DNA of 64,000 bases from contig JAJEKV010000011.1 of NCBI GenBank assembly GCA_021234155.1, forward strand, positions 1,426,001 through 1,490,000, read 5' to 3'. Positions within the stretch are counted from its first letter, which is position 1, and the number at the start of each line of letters is the position of its first letter. The DNA is from Isoetes taiwanensis (Eukaryota; Streptophyta; Lycopodiopsida; Isoetales; Isoetaceae). Made by a program: the position numbers and the translations under genes. This document shows positions 34,704 through 47,662 of the stretch, piece by piece. The notes beneath the pieces are model-generated. The model was not told the origin of the DNA. It made no database searches and saw only the letters and a program-made list of their open reading frames with translations.

Positions 34704-34794
34704 CATGTTCCAGTACTTTGAGGTGTCGCCGTGTGAGCCGTCCAGATCTGAGATAGACGGTCCAGGCGACGACACCTCAAAGTATTGGAACATG
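34704..34794. repeat. Foldback hairpin, ~25-bp arms
   Basis: Left arm catgttccagtactttgagg and right arm cctcaaagtattggaacatg pair over about 25 bp with one mismatch. Inside, ccgtccagatctgaga-tagacgg extends the fold. It could be a tiny foldback transposon relic. Confidence 0.85.
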
Positions 34795-35159
34795 ATGAGG
34801 TGGCAGCAATATTTGGTGTAACAGATCTTAACCGTTAGATCAAAAGGTGAGCATAAATCCTAGCCATTAACTTTTTAATATTAATTTTTTTTTTAAAGGA
34901 GGTGAGGTGGCACCCTCATTAATAAAAAAAGGTAGTGAGGTGTCAAGGCATTTATGAGTGGACATTCTAGGAAGCTTCCCTTTGCTTAATCGCCTTCAAA
35001 GGCACGTAGCTTGCAGTAGAGGGGTCGGATGAAGGTGGGGCCCACGCCGTTGGATTGCTCTCGATGAGAGCTTTCCAATGAGTGGTGCTTTGGCACTATT
35101 TGCTCGCAGTTGGGGCCAACATGATCGAATACTAAGAATCTTTTGGAAATCTTTGAGTT

Positions 35160-36943
35160 CTAAGCAATCAATGATAAGTTGAGAGAATCTAGGAGAATCT
35201 TTATAGGATCTTAGAGAATCCAGAGGAATCTCATGAGAATCTATGGGAATCTCAAGAGAGCATCTTTGAGAATGTTAAGGGAATGTAAGGGAATCTTGAT
35301 AAAATCTATAAGATCCTGGAGGAAACTTGAAGGAATCTTGGGGTCTAGGGGAATCTTCATAGAATCTATGGGAACTAGAGGAATCTAGGGGAATATATTC
35401 CTAAAATCTTTGAGAATTTAAAGTAATCTTGATGGAATCTTGGAGAATCTAGAAGAATCTAGGAGAATCTTCATAGGATATGTTGGAGAATCTAGAGGAA
35501 TCTTGGGGTATCTTAATAAAATCTAGGGGATGTAGAATCTTAAGAAACTAGGGAATCTTTGTAGAACTTTAAGAATTTTAGAGAATCTTTAGGAATCTAG
35601 GAGAAATTAAGCGAATCTTGAGAGAATCTAGGAGAAATTAAGAGAATCTTGAGAGAATCTAGGGGAATCTTGATGGAATCTTAGAGAATGTAAAAGAATC
35701 TTCATAGATTCTCTTAGAGAACCTAGAGGAATCATGGGATAATCTTTGGGAATCTAGGGGAATCTTAGGGAGTCTTAAGAGAATCTATGGAAATTGTCAT
35801 AAACTCTTTAAGAATCTATGGGAATTTAGATAGAATCTTGGAGAATCTAAGGGAATCTTAATAAAATCTAGGGGAATCTCCATATAATCTTAAGAATCTA
35901 GGGGAATCTTTGTAGAATCTTAAGGAATCTAAGGGGAAATCTAAGGGTATCTACAAGAATCTTGGTGCAATTTTGGAAAATGTAGGGGATTCTTCATAGG
36001 ATCTTAGAGAATCTACATGGATCTCAAGAGAATCTTAGGGATTCTATCGAAGTCTTTATAGAATCTTGGGAAATCTAAGAGAATCTACATGGTCCAATAG
36101 AGAATCTTTGAGAATGTAATGGAATCTAGGGGATCTTCCTAATATTTCTAAGAATCTAATGGAATCTTAGAGAATCTAAGAGAATCTTCATAGAATCTTA
36201 GGGAATGTAGAAGAATCTTCATAGAATCTTGGGGAACCTAGAGGAATCATGCGATAATCTTTGGGAATCTTAAAGAATCTTAAGAGAATCTATGGAAATA
36301 TAGGAGAATCTAAGGGAATTTAGATAGAATCATGGAGAATCTAAGGGAATCTTAATAAAATCTAGGGTTAGTCTAAGGGAATCTCAAGAGAATCTATAGT
36401 AATCTCAAGTATTTCTTTGAAAATCTACAGGAATCTTCCTAAAATCTTTGAGAATTAAGAACAATCTTGATGGAATCTTGAAGAATCTCGAAGAATCTAG
36501 GAGAAACTTCATAGAATCTTGGAGAATCTAGAGGAATCCTGGGGTGTTCTTTTGGAATCTAGTTAACTCTTTGGAGAATCTTCGAGAATCTCAAAAGAAT
36601 CTTTGGGAATCTAGGAATATCTACATGAATCTTCATAAAACCTTTAAGAATCTATGCTAATCTAGAAGAAATCTTGGGTCACTAGGGAAATCGTAGTAAA
36701 ATCTAGGGGAATCTAAGGGAATCTCAAGGAATCCAAGGGAATCTAGGGGAATCTAGGGGAATCTCAAGGAATCTAGGGGAGTCTAAGGAAATCTTTCTAA
36801 AATCTTTGAGAATCTTGATGGAATCTTAGAGAATCTAAGAGAATCTAAGAGAATCTTCATAAATTCTTGGAAAATCTAAGAGAATCGTCATAAAATCTCT
36901 ATGAATCTATGGCAATTTAGATGGAATCTTAGAGAATCTGAGG
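35160..36943. repeat. Degenerate GAATCT array, 10-11 bp period
   Basis: For about 1.8 kb the word GAATCT (also GATCT, AATCC) recurs every 10-11 bp, for example gaatctagga-gaatcttt. It is strongly purine-biased on the plus strand with no stable longer unit. Many units read GAATCTTC. No gene overlaps. The period is close to one DNA helical turn. Confidence 0.9.
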
Positions 36944-38924
36944 GAAAAATGACGTCCTCACCACTAAATTTGTTTAAAGGGCCTCTTTAACTGAACCTTA
37001 TGAATAGTGCAGTAGTTCATTTACTGATTATTGTAGCTCGATACTATTTGGTCTTAATTTGTGTAAAGAGGTTGTCTAATTCTATTTGGTCTTAGTAAGC
37101 TAAGTCAGGGATGATGGTTTAGGACAAATAACGTACTCACCACCCTAACATTGCTTTGTTGTGTGACTGTTGGGTCCTGCCTAATATCATTCATGGTACA
37201 ACCGCTCATAATGCAACTACTCATAGTACAAAAACTTGTATATATATATATTTTTTTTTGTTCTTTACTCTTAGACATGCCATGTCATAGAATAGATGGA
37301 TGTTATATGAACAATTAAAAGCAAACTTCAAAAAAAAAAACAATTAAAAGCAAACTTGGTTCACATCTGCTCATAACTGGATTGCAATTTCCAAGTTTTG
37401 ACACTAATGGCTATGGCAGATAGCTCCTTGCGCTCTATTCGCTTTTTCATGCATCTCCCTTTGCCCCTCGTAGTGACTTTTTTTTCTGCTCCTTGCGCGG
37501 AAGCAAAAGTTCGTGGCGATATGTATTGCGGTGCAGTGAGAAAATATGATCTAGAGGGCGATGCTTCTTGGCGCTGACGTCTGTGGCTAGGGCGGACAGG
37601 AGAGAGAGACCGCCCCTTTCTTGAAGAAATTTTCCAGGTTTCTTGTAAATTTTCTTCTTGGAAGCAGCTTTGATGTGGTTCTTTCCAGGTTTTCTTTGTG
37701 CCACTAACGTGGCTCTGTTGCTCTTTGCTTCTTATGAAAGCATTCTTGCTTCTTATAAAAGCATAATGTGCTCTGCTTCTTGTTAAGAGGACATTTCAGC
37801 AGTCCAATCTTTTATTGCAGAGGCATATCCAAAAGGCAAAATGGCACCTATAAGGTGGAGTAGATTAAGGGCAGGCTTGGTAAGAGAGAAGCAGCTTCTA
37901 ATTTGACATCACACTTTTATTTCACCTGGGTTTATTCTGTCAGGCAGTCATTTCCTTCTCATTTTCTTTCTTTCTAGCATAGACAAAGGTACAGATTTTT
38001 CAAGAATTGATCCGAAATTTTCTTTTTAAATCAGAAGGTCCATTGTGAAGAGTAAGGAGTAAGATCTGAATGCTTGAATCAAAATCCCTAAGCATCCTAG
38101 TGCTATCTCAAGCATTTTGTGCTTGAATAGCCACTCCAGTATTGACGCTTGGGTAGATTTTGGTACTGATAAGCCAAAATCTAGGTAGCTGTTATAAGTA
38201 CTAATAAGCTTAGAATATGTTCACTCGAATACTGCTAGGGTTGCTTAGATTTTTATGCCTTTCTGACACAGTTGTACAGAATTTTGGAGCTCAGCATCGA
38301 GCAAGACCATGTAACTTCTATCACATCTCATTATTTCTGGATTCTTTGCTTTAGTTCATCAAATTTGAAAAAAAATATTTTGGGAGCTTTTCATCCTAGC
38401 ATCTTCTTGTCTACTCTGATTACCATATGGGAGACTTCTTCGTGCTTCATGTTTATCAGCTTATAGAGCAGGCAATAAGTTCCAGCTCATAGAGGACGAA
38501 AATGTCAAGACTACTCCTGTAGTAGTCCTTTATATTTTTTAAACATTGCACTTATTTTGATATAATATAAAAATTTCTTACCTTAAAAAAAAGGGTTCGT
38601 GGCCGTATCTTGCTCCCCTAGAAGCCCAATGCCAGCATCAATGACAATCTAAACTCTGAATCTGCTCACTATGGCTTATTTTCCTTCTACAAAAGTTATG
38701 GCACAAACTGGACCTCTTGTGCAGCCTTGTGATATGCCCCTAGGGGGCAAATGTTGCCCTGCAAGAGGATGATGACATTCAGCTAAACCAAGTTTTGATG
38801 GCTAATATAATTGTTAACATGGTCCTTCATTTGTAATTAATATAATTGTTTTTTGTATCTCTCTAGTTGCAAAATATACAGATCTGTTTGAAAAATGCTG
38901 GACACTAAAGTTTAGGATCAATTT
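36944..38924. other. No firm gene; one basic open frame
   Basis: A minus-strand frame at 37704-37447 starts MAQRKPGKNHIKAASKKK and is very basic. I recognise no family and see no splice context. Nothing else is supported in this interval. Confidence 0.4.
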
Positions 38925-38961
38925 TCTATTCTATTCTATTCTATTCTATTCTATTCTATTA
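38925..38961. repeat. (TTCTA)n microsatellite
   Basis: About seven tandem copies of TTCTA. The same pentanucleotide repeat recurs at 61526-61557. Confidence 0.95.
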
Positions 38962-39777
38962 TTTCATGTATGGATCCCATTGGCCTTTTGGTCATAGTGT
39001 AGCATCATTTCATGTATGTGTCTCATACTTTAGTCTTAGATTATAAAATCTTCTTTTTTATTTTGTGAGGGTGTTGGGATGTGAAGCGAACGCCGCATGT
39101 TACACCGCATGCGGCGTTCCCTTTAGTTTGCGTTCTTGCCTGTGGGACGCTGGTTGCCAGCATTCAATAATAATTTTGAATCGATCACCTCTTGCATTGG
39201 ATTTTCCATCGAAAATATACAAACAGAAGCTCCCTCAGTGTTACCTCTATCAATGGTCGACTATTTCTATTCGCGGCTCCTTTGGGTCGATCTCGTCGGC
39301 TGTTCGCTCGGTGGACACTCTTATGGCAGCTTCGGAGATTAGCTTATAATTCGCCTTACAAGGGTAAAGGAGAGGTTCAAGCTACCATTTGGAACTTCTA
39401 GGGAGTAGAGGTGCTTCTATAGGTTTAATAGTTACTTTTTCTTAAGAGTAAATTTTATTATAACTATGGGTTATTAATTAAGGTACTTTCCCTTTAATCA
39501 CTTAACTATTTCTCAAAATTTCCTAATTCCTTTTGGGCCAAGTAGTGGTCATTTCACGCCATTTCTTTCAAGCTTTATTTTGAGCGATTTCTCATTCAAT
39601 TTTTCACTTGAAAGGTGCGGTTCATGAACAACTTGACTATACTTAATCTAATTACGACCCTACTAATGGGAAAAAAAAATTCTCCCACATTTCGCGGTTC
39701 AAGACTGGAATTCTCATTCCATTCATTAGCTAGGCCAGTTAGTCTACCTAGTCAGGGATATGGTCAGTGCTAACTCT
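38962..39777. other. No gene recognised
   Basis: Short frames only. A CG-containing palindromic word, cgccgcatg-ttacac-cgcatgcggcg, lies near 39090-39115. The interval ends where LTR similarity of element B begins. Confidence 0.45.
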
Positions 39778-40863
39778 TGCATCTCCCCTTCCCGGGGTCT
39801 AGAGGTTCTGCGGGCGGCTAGAGAATCGTGGCGACACACGATTCGTACCCGACTGAACCCCCCAAAACGAGAGCCAAGCCGACACTTGCAACTCTCGAGA
39901 GGCAGGGCGACACCGTTGCCCCAGGAGGTGTCAGACCCATGCCCGGCCCACACTAAGTGACCGGCCATAAGCCTAGCCCACTATGGGATCCCCCGTAGCC
40001 CCCACTCGGCAGGGATCCTCCCTCCGCATTGCCTCTAGCCCCATTGTGTAGTGCTGAGTCACATCATAGCCTCCATAGCCTGGTGGGCTCCTATGCACAG
40101 GCCGCATCTAATAGGAACTAAGGGATCTAAACTAGGAGCATACTACATATGGCTCTAGGTCTCTACCCCTCTTCCCAATACAAGAGGAGCAAACATGATC
40201 AACCAACATACATAACATCATATCATGATAATCATAATAAGAACATCTTAACCTAATCATACAAATCTAACTTACAGTTAGGGTTCCTTGATTAGGGTTC
40301 AAGATGATGAATGAGGGTTCTAGGATGGCTCTACCCTAGATACAAGATACTAACTCATCTGGAATGCTAATTCCAGATGAACTACTATGACTACTACCCT
40401 ACATACCTGCTCCTGAAGCACTCCCTCCAAACCCGGGCGTCTCCATGGTCTTCGAATCAGATGAAGCTACGCTTGCTCCAAGGTCGAATCTACCCTCAAG
40501 GGGGTTGCTGTCCCAATCTATGCCACCGCAAACGATACTCAAAACGAGGTTTCGAGTGCGTAGATGAGTCTCTGGGTGCTAGGGCCGGAAAAGAGGCCTA
40601 GGGTTAGGGTTTCTGCTAATATAGGTTAGGGTCCACATAGGATGCCACGTGGCACCACTAGGATGAGGCCGTGTGGCGGTTGCCCAATGGGATAAGGCCA
40701 TGTGGAAATGGGCCTTATCCTAAGGTTATCTAAGTTAAACAATTAACTTAGATGTGCACCCCACGCCACTTTCTAAGGTATACAAGTCTACATAGGTAGA
40801 CTTGTATGGTGACAAGTCCAGGAATATACGTATTTATAGTGTATATTCCCCTGGAACGTCACA
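39778..40863 (-). mobile_element. LTR of gypsy element B, truncated
   Basis: Read on the minus strand from 40863, it begins TGTGACGTTCCAGGGG and matches the first ~1.08 kb of the solo LTR at 17883, with moderate divergence. Similarity ends near 39778 (ggggagatgcaa), so the LTR end is deleted or replaced. A purine-rich tract on the minus strand (gggagggggagaa, 40864-40880) lies directly upstream, as expected for a polypurine tract before a 3' LTR. Confidence 0.85.
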
Positions 40864-43061
40864 TTCTCCCCCTCCCACGGGATAATCTTGTCCTCGACAT
40901 TGCGCTAAGGTGACGAACCTACCCTACTCCTGCAAAACAACAAGATAAATGCATAGGAAAACTTATTATTTCATTAATATATATCGCATAGGCTATGTTT
41001 ATGTCTATACAAAATTTATATAGCCTTAACAATAGTAATGTCATAATAAGTTAAAACATTATCATATTTTATATTAGGGTTCATAATTCTAAGCCTAAAT
41101 TATGCTTCCCCTCCTCCACGTAATGTGCCCTTGCAGGTACTCCCTTATGCTCGTCCTGCACAAGTAGCACATTATGTTAGTTTAGTTAATAATTGTGGTT
41201 TTAGGGGACCACCCCCCTTACCTTCCTCCTTGAGCCGAACTACCAGCTCAAGGTTACCCTACTACCTTGCACTTGATCATGGCCCTTTCGGATTTGAGCT
41301 TAAGGATCATTTAAGATGCTCCTATCATCGCCTATGATCAAGTGCTACCTTGTACTCGGTTACCCGGTGCCGAGTACTCCCTAGTGCATCCTGCCCCAAG
41401 GGTTTTAAGCTAGGGAACGTCTCACGATCCCATCATCGCGCATGATCACTTTAACCTTCACCATGACCCCTCTATGGCCAGGTGTGCGTACCCTGCATCG
41501 CGGCATAGAGAGCATCCGATCGATGTCCCATCATCACCCACCATGCCGCATTCCTCACTCACATGACCCTAATGGTCATGCGCACCTCTTGGTGCGTGTT
41601 GGCCTAGAGAATGCCTTAAAGGCGTATCCCATCATCGCCCACACGTTCCAAGATTCTGGCACATGCACTCTACTAACTAGAATACATGAGCCAAAACTTA
41701 AGGCTAACTAAGAAACATACTAAGCTAACCTCCTGGCAAGTCGGCGTCGATCAATTTGGAGACGACTCGCCCATCAAACTCCTTCATAACTCTGGGTATT
41801 GCTTCTCCAAATCCTGCTTCAATACTCAGGTCATGTCTTCCACGGGCAAGTGCTTCCACTTGACCAAATACTGGAGGAATTGAGATCACCTAGTCTTCTT
41901 GAATGACTTATCAAGAAGTAAGGCAGGCACAATTCCAACTTGTTCCTCCGTCATTTCCAACAAAGTTGGAGTATCCAAAACCTCATCAAGGTTAGGATCG
42001 TGCCTTTTGAATAAACTCACATGGAAGACCTTAAGGTGGCCGAGAGATCCAACTTGTAGGCCTGAGAGCCCACTCTTCTCCAAGATCTTGAACGGACCGA
42101 CCCACCTAGGGGCAAGCTTCTTACAATTGCTGATGCGAAGCTTCCCTTACTTAACCTTTACTTGAGCCAAATTTTATCTCTCACAACAAAACAACTCTCG
42201 AGGAGTTTTATGTCTATCTGCTAGACTCTTCAGATATGCCCATGCTGTTTGAAGATACTCTCACACTTCTTCCAAAAGCTACCGCATATATGCTGTCGTT
42301 GCTAAGAAACTTCCACCTTGGGCACTAGATTATGCCACATAACTAGGGTCAAGCATTGATAACTGTAACTGATCATGGGGGAGACATCTTCGATGACTCT
42401 TGCTTCATATTATTGTACGTAATTGACCAAGTAGATGTACTCGGCCCATTTGGATTACTTGCTCCAATCATAGTTTCTCAAAGTGCTCTCCAAAATTGTG
42501 TTGGTGCGGTCCCTTTGCCGATTTGACTGCAAAAGATAAGCAAAACTCATCAACAAGTTGGTGCAGCTCGTGTTGAAGAAGTCTTGCTAAACGTCGCTAT
42601 AGAACTTCGGATCTCTATTGGTGATGATCGACCTGTGCATTCCATGCAGCCTAAAAGAACTCTTATGTAGACCACACGGCTAGATCCAAGGCGGTGTCTA
42701 TGGTGTGGCATGGCAAGTATGTGCCCTTTTGATAAGCTATATACCACAACCATCAAGGTTTCAAAGCTTCTTGTTGTCCTTGGAAGGCCCGCTATGAAAA
42801 CCATGCTGAAGACTTCCCACTTGGCGTCTGGCACCGCCCAAGGTTCCAAAACTTGTGGAATTCGAAATTGTTCCGCCCTTGTCTGCTGGCTCTGCTGACA
42901 TTCTTGGATATGTCTGATTATCTGCTTCTTCATACCCAGCCAGACGTAGCTACTTCTAATGTTGAAGTAGGCCTTTATAATTTTATATGGCTGGAATTAG
43001 AGCTATTATGCGTGTCATGGAAGATTTTTCTTACTTCTTATACTTTGGGTACGCATAGTTG
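40864..43061 (-). mobile_element. Gypsy element B, integrase to 3' end
   Basis: Minus-strand pol remnants include the integrase zinc-finger part (MKKQIIRHIQECQQSQQTRA, about 42930), the start of the catalytic core (FIAGLPRT, about 42800), a frame-shifted RLHGM and DPKFYSDV stretch (about 42600), and a C-terminal chromodomain-type end (LKVFHVSLFKRHDPN and, in another frame, QYLVKWKHLPVED, about 42030-41840). The chromodomain-like motif points to a chromovirus. Frameshifts and stops are frequent. The open 3' region holds repeated catcatcgcc words. At 43061 the element is cut by element C and resumes at 54241. Confidence 0.88.
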
Positions 43062-45542
43062 TGCTGCCACTCATGGCAGCATAGAAGAGCCCTAGACATA
43101 TCTGACATTTGGCTCATTGAATGCATGAGGAAATATGAAGACCATTGGCTTTCAGAAGCACTTGAAGACTCAGTCAAACAGCAAAAGGAACAAATGTTTA
43201 GAAGAACCAAAGAAGGACATTCACTTGGTTATCTCAAAATTGGAGGATGGACAAGGTTTTTGATTATCATCCAAGGTACTAGAGATCACTCCTACAAGAT
43301 TTGAAGTCACTTGTTGAAGAATTGCGAGACATGAGCATGGTATGAAGTCTATTTCATGATTTTAGCATTTGAAGTTTGGATTCTTGATGTTGTAAGAGTT
43401 TTGCCTAGCCAATTTCCCATTTTAATTGCCATTTGACTTATATTCCACCTTCCTATTTCTTGTCATCTCTACACTTCATACTATCATTTCCCATACATCT
43501 ATATTTCATCATACCATACCTTGGGATTGTTCAATTCACTTTTCCCTAGTCAAAATGACCGACACACTCATGACCCATCCATACATTCATAGGTTTACCA
43601 AAAGAAACTAAAAAAATGTTGAGGCATTACCCTACTTTCTCTCACTCCAAAAAAAAACCTAAGGTTAAAATGATCACTAGGTTGAGGAAAGGTTGTCACC
43701 TATGTCTAGTTGGCAAAGGGAATTTTTTATGCCCACATCATCACTCACAAGTCCACATCACCCTTCATTACACACGTGTCAATCCACATCATTTTCATTC
43801 CATATCCACCTCATAAAAACATTTTGACTAGGGAAAAGTTTTTGTCATCCAATGGTACCACATCAGCAGTACATTTGCCACCTCACCAAAATTTATGTCC
43901 AGTCACCCCCCTTCACTCTTTTGACAAAAAAATCAAAGTGCTCCAAATCATCTTTTGACAAAACCACCTGGTAGCCCTTGTGAAAATATGCCACCTGGCA
44001 CAAAAAAATTTTCAAATTGAGTTTATTTGGACCTCCTTAAGCTACTTCTTGGGAAACGTGCCTTCTTTGGAAAAATGGCAAAACCTACCTACATCTACCC
44101 CCCCATCTATCTACCCTCTCATTTTCCGCCAAGTGGCGTCCCCCCGGCGTGCCAGGTCGAATCACGAGCCGACGCTAGCGTGGGAGGAGACCACGCAATC
44201 AGTTAAAACGGCTTCAGAAGTCTATTTATATCCTTGTTTAACTTTTTGCTCTTGGCCTGTGGGATATATCTGCTGAAGGAAGCCAAGAACCCTTAATTTT
44301 TGCCAACCAAGAAACGGAATTTTTGGCCGTATCCGACCACAAATTCTCATCATTACCTTCCGAATCCACCTCTGCAACATCAAGAAAACCAAATCGAAGC
44401 TAAAAGACAAAGGATCTGGCCGTAGATTCAAGAATTTCAACGAACAGGGGCCTTTTTAAAGAGGGCAAATCTCTATGCGGAATTAGGGGCTTTTACGCTA
44501 AATTGAAGATTGCTGGTGTGAAGTACATGCAAAAGTGATCTCTGGCTGCTGATTCGACCCTCCTTCTTTGTTCAAATTGATCGTTGATCGATAAAAGTGA
44601 CCATAAACCTGTCCGTTTTTAGAAATATGCTTTGCTCATTAACTGTGGGGCATCGAAAATGATGTGATTCCTCAAATTTGATATATCAAGTGAATGAAAA
44701 TCAAATTTGGTAATATCTTTCCTTTTGAAATTTTTGAAATTCCAAAAATAGCTCAAATAGCTTCTATATTGCATAAAGACTAAAGAAAATTCAAAAATAG
44801 ATTATTTAGTTTCTTTCAACTAGTATGCATATCAATCAACACTGTTTCTATGGTTAATAAAGAAAAAACTACGCTCACCATAATGCCATTCCAGTATCTC
44901 ATCACCTTAAAGCGCACCATTGCATACTCTATAGTTGAACTCCTGAAGCTCTAGTGGTTTTAATAGCAAGGGTTGATTTAAGATATCTCTACTGTTCCTT
45001 TTACATAGTTTTCCTACTTAAATATCGATAAAATTTGAAAAAAGCATTCTCTGTGGCAAAAGACATAGTCTGTCAGTTCATAAAATCCCATAGTTCCAAA
45101 ATATCTTTATCTCTAGACTGTATTAGTGTTTGCACGTGACCCTTTAGACCCTTTAACACCTCCCCAAGTGGTTTCATTCAAAAAAGATATTCCTAAAGAA
45201 TTCTGCAAAAAGGAGCTCTCTGCCGAGGGCATTGACCAAAATTTGACCTAGTCAGTTGTGTGATTTTAAAGTGCCAAATGATATCTGACTTCAGAATATA
45301 TTTTGCACATATATCACATCAATTGTCTAGTATACTATTGCATTGATTTCAGAAGAAAATTCAATTTATATTGCTCAGAATCTAAAGGTTAGCACTGTGC
45401 ATTTTCTTCCAATTTGGGAAACTGGTTCTAACAGATTCCTTGAAGGTTGTTTCTGCAAATTTTGAGCATAGAGTGGTTGCCTAAAGCAACCTGGAGGTCC
45501 TATACCATTCCAGTTGAGGGATTGCCAGGAATACCCTCAACA
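43062..45542 (+). repeat. 5' LTR of element C
   Basis: 2481 bp, start TGCTGCCACTCATGG, end CCCTCAACA. It differs from the 3' copy by scattered substitutions and a 10-bp segment (near 45380) absent from the other. It has a TATA-like ctatttatat at about 44221. An 80-codon frame (43062-43304) is shared by both LTRs without a recognisable function. Confidence 0.95.
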
Positions 45543-45585
45543 TCTTGGAGGCTCCTACCGAGATCCACCCTGGTTCTTGGGAACT

Positions 45586-46720
45586 ATGGCTCCTAGACGA
45601 AATGCTGAGACATCTGAACATGCTGAGGTACAAGATAATGCAGAGGTACAAGCTACACCCCAAGGTATATCTGTACATCTCAACAAATCTGTGAATCTAA
45701 ACACCACTGTGCCTGTTCAATACTTTGAACTGAATGTTCCCATTCCTGTTCCTACATTTGACTCTACTATGAGTGCTAATAATTTTCTCAAGGTTTTTGA
45801 TGAGTATTATCAAGAATATGGCCACAAGAAAGGTACCAAGTTCACTGAATTCAAGAAGTGCTTCAAAAATGATGAAGTAAGAGCTTGGTTGGAATATGTG
45901 ATAAGTGATGGAACTAACACATGGGATGAGATTATCAAAAGATTCCTAGCAAGGTTTGGAAAGGTTTATGATCCTCAAGATCTTGTTTTTGAATTACAAA
46001 CTTTCCATATTAGAAATGGTGAGACTATTCATCAATATGTAGAAAGATTTCATGTGTATCTCACCAAATGTCAAACTAATCAAGTGCCTCACCATACCTT
46101 GCATCTTGTTGCATCTTTTATAAGAGGTTTGACCGGCGGGGCCAGAGTATTACAGGGAAAATGCTTAAGATTTACAAGCGGGGAGGGATTTGCTACCATT
46201 CACAAGGCTTTTAACAAGGCTATTGAAATTGCTGATGTGCTTTCTTCCTTGCCGATGATGTTTATGCCACTAATGATCCTTTCTTCCCGGATTTTGAACA
46301 AGAGCATATGGGTCCGGATGCCATACCGGTTTATGCTATTCAGAAAGACAAGAAGAAATTCAAGACAACCGAAGAATCGATAAGCGGCTACCGCTAATAC
46401 CAAAACAGATGTTGACAAGGTTCTTTGAGGCCCTACTTGAAGTGACCAAACAACTCCGTGAATTGAAGGCTTCAAGACCAGAAAGAAGAACTTATCCTCC
46501 ATGTGCACATTGCATGAGAGACACTCATTCTTCCGAGATTTGTTGGTACAGGGCTTTGTCTTAAATGCAATAAGAGAGGCCATTATGGTAAAGAATGCCC
46601 TCGTGCGTATTTTTGCAAAAGCCATAGGACACTATGAAGATAGATGTAGTGTTAAAAGATTTTTGCTAGACAAGAAAAAGCAAAGATCTACTTTGAAACC
46701 ACCGCTTGATTAAATATTTG
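45586..46720 (+). pseudogene. Gag of element C, frame-shifted
   Basis: The ATG at 45586 opens MAPRRNAETSEHAEVQ. A retrotransposon Gag domain follows (FLKVFDEYYQEYG then WDEIIKRFLARFGKVYDP and ETIHQYVERFHVYL). A shift near 46240 moves the frame. Two CCHC zinc knuckles survive in different frames: CAHCMRDTHSSEIC at 46502-46543 and CLKCNKRGHYGKEC at 46557-46598. Gag packages the RNA genome in the particle. This copy cannot make the full protein. Confidence 0.85.
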
Positions 46721-47125
46721 TCCAAAACTTCTTATCCTATAAGGTTTGTGCAGGAATCAAGAGCGGGAAGAAATTATGGTCGTGCACACCGAGCTATGAT
46801 GAAAGAAGACAAGGAGGCAATTCGAGAAGAAACGCAAACAGTTGCTCTAGAAGGTAGAGGGAATAAAACAAACCTGCAAGAAGAAGGTAAACAACCGATA
46901 CCCCTCTGGCTTTGTCAAAAGTTCCCGAAAAGATAAAGACAATGATGAATTTGAGACTCTTATGAAAAGTTCAAAAATCGGTGTAGACCTACTCACATTG
47001 TTGAGAATTGCTCCTACTTACGTAAAAAAAGATGCTTAGTTTGACTCGGGAGGAACAAGTTAACCTCACACAAGAGGAGCGATTGCTTTTACAAACCACA
47101 TTGAAGAACAAATCTTTGATACAAG

Positions 47126-47572
47126 ATGAGCATGATCCGTGCCTTCACTTGTGCTGCCAACATTGGTAAAAGAGCCTTGTCCAAGGTATTACTAGATGGT
47201 GGTTCACCTTTAAATGTCATGCCACATCATGTGATGAGACAATGTGGCTTAGAGATTGACAAAAAAGCCCCAATGGTACTTAAATCCTTCTCCAATTCGA
47301 AAATAAACCCCATAGGGATTGTAAGCAAGGTACCTATAGATATTGAAGGGATTGTAGTGGCTGCTAATTTTGTAGTGGTTGCTTTTGAAGGTATGAATGA
47401 GAAATCAGATATTTATGACCTTCTTTTAGGAAGGAGATGGCTGTCCACGATGATGCTAGGCCTATATGGTCAAGAGGTGAGTGTACCATTACTGATGGCA
47501 AAAGGACAGTCACTATTTACAACAAGTTTGGGGAATTTGAATCTTTTAACTATATTGAAGAAGATTTGTTGA
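47126..47572 (+). pseudogene. Aspartic protease of element C
   Basis: The frame contains LLDGGSPLNVMPHHV, the retroviral-type protease active-site region (here D-G-G, not D-S/T-G), then IYDLLLGRRWLS, the flap/dimer-side motif. A shift near 47440 separates it from the downstream pol frame. It lies between gag and the extra RNase H. Confidence 0.8.
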
Positions 47573-47662
47573 TGTCTAACCAACCTGGTGAGTATGAAGT
47601 AATTATGGCTCAGCTTGATATAGCAAAGAGACCATCCCACAAGTCTTGAGACACTCAAGGAA

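Noticed and set aside
35160-36943. Heat-shock-element array (GAATCTTC fits GAAnnTTC)
   Set aside because: Only some units have the TTC half and the periodic word is GAATCT, so a regulatory meaning is not supported without other evidence.
43062-43304. 80-codon open frame at the start of element C LTR as a gene
   Set aside because: It is present in both LTRs as expected from LTR duplication, and shows no recognisable domain.
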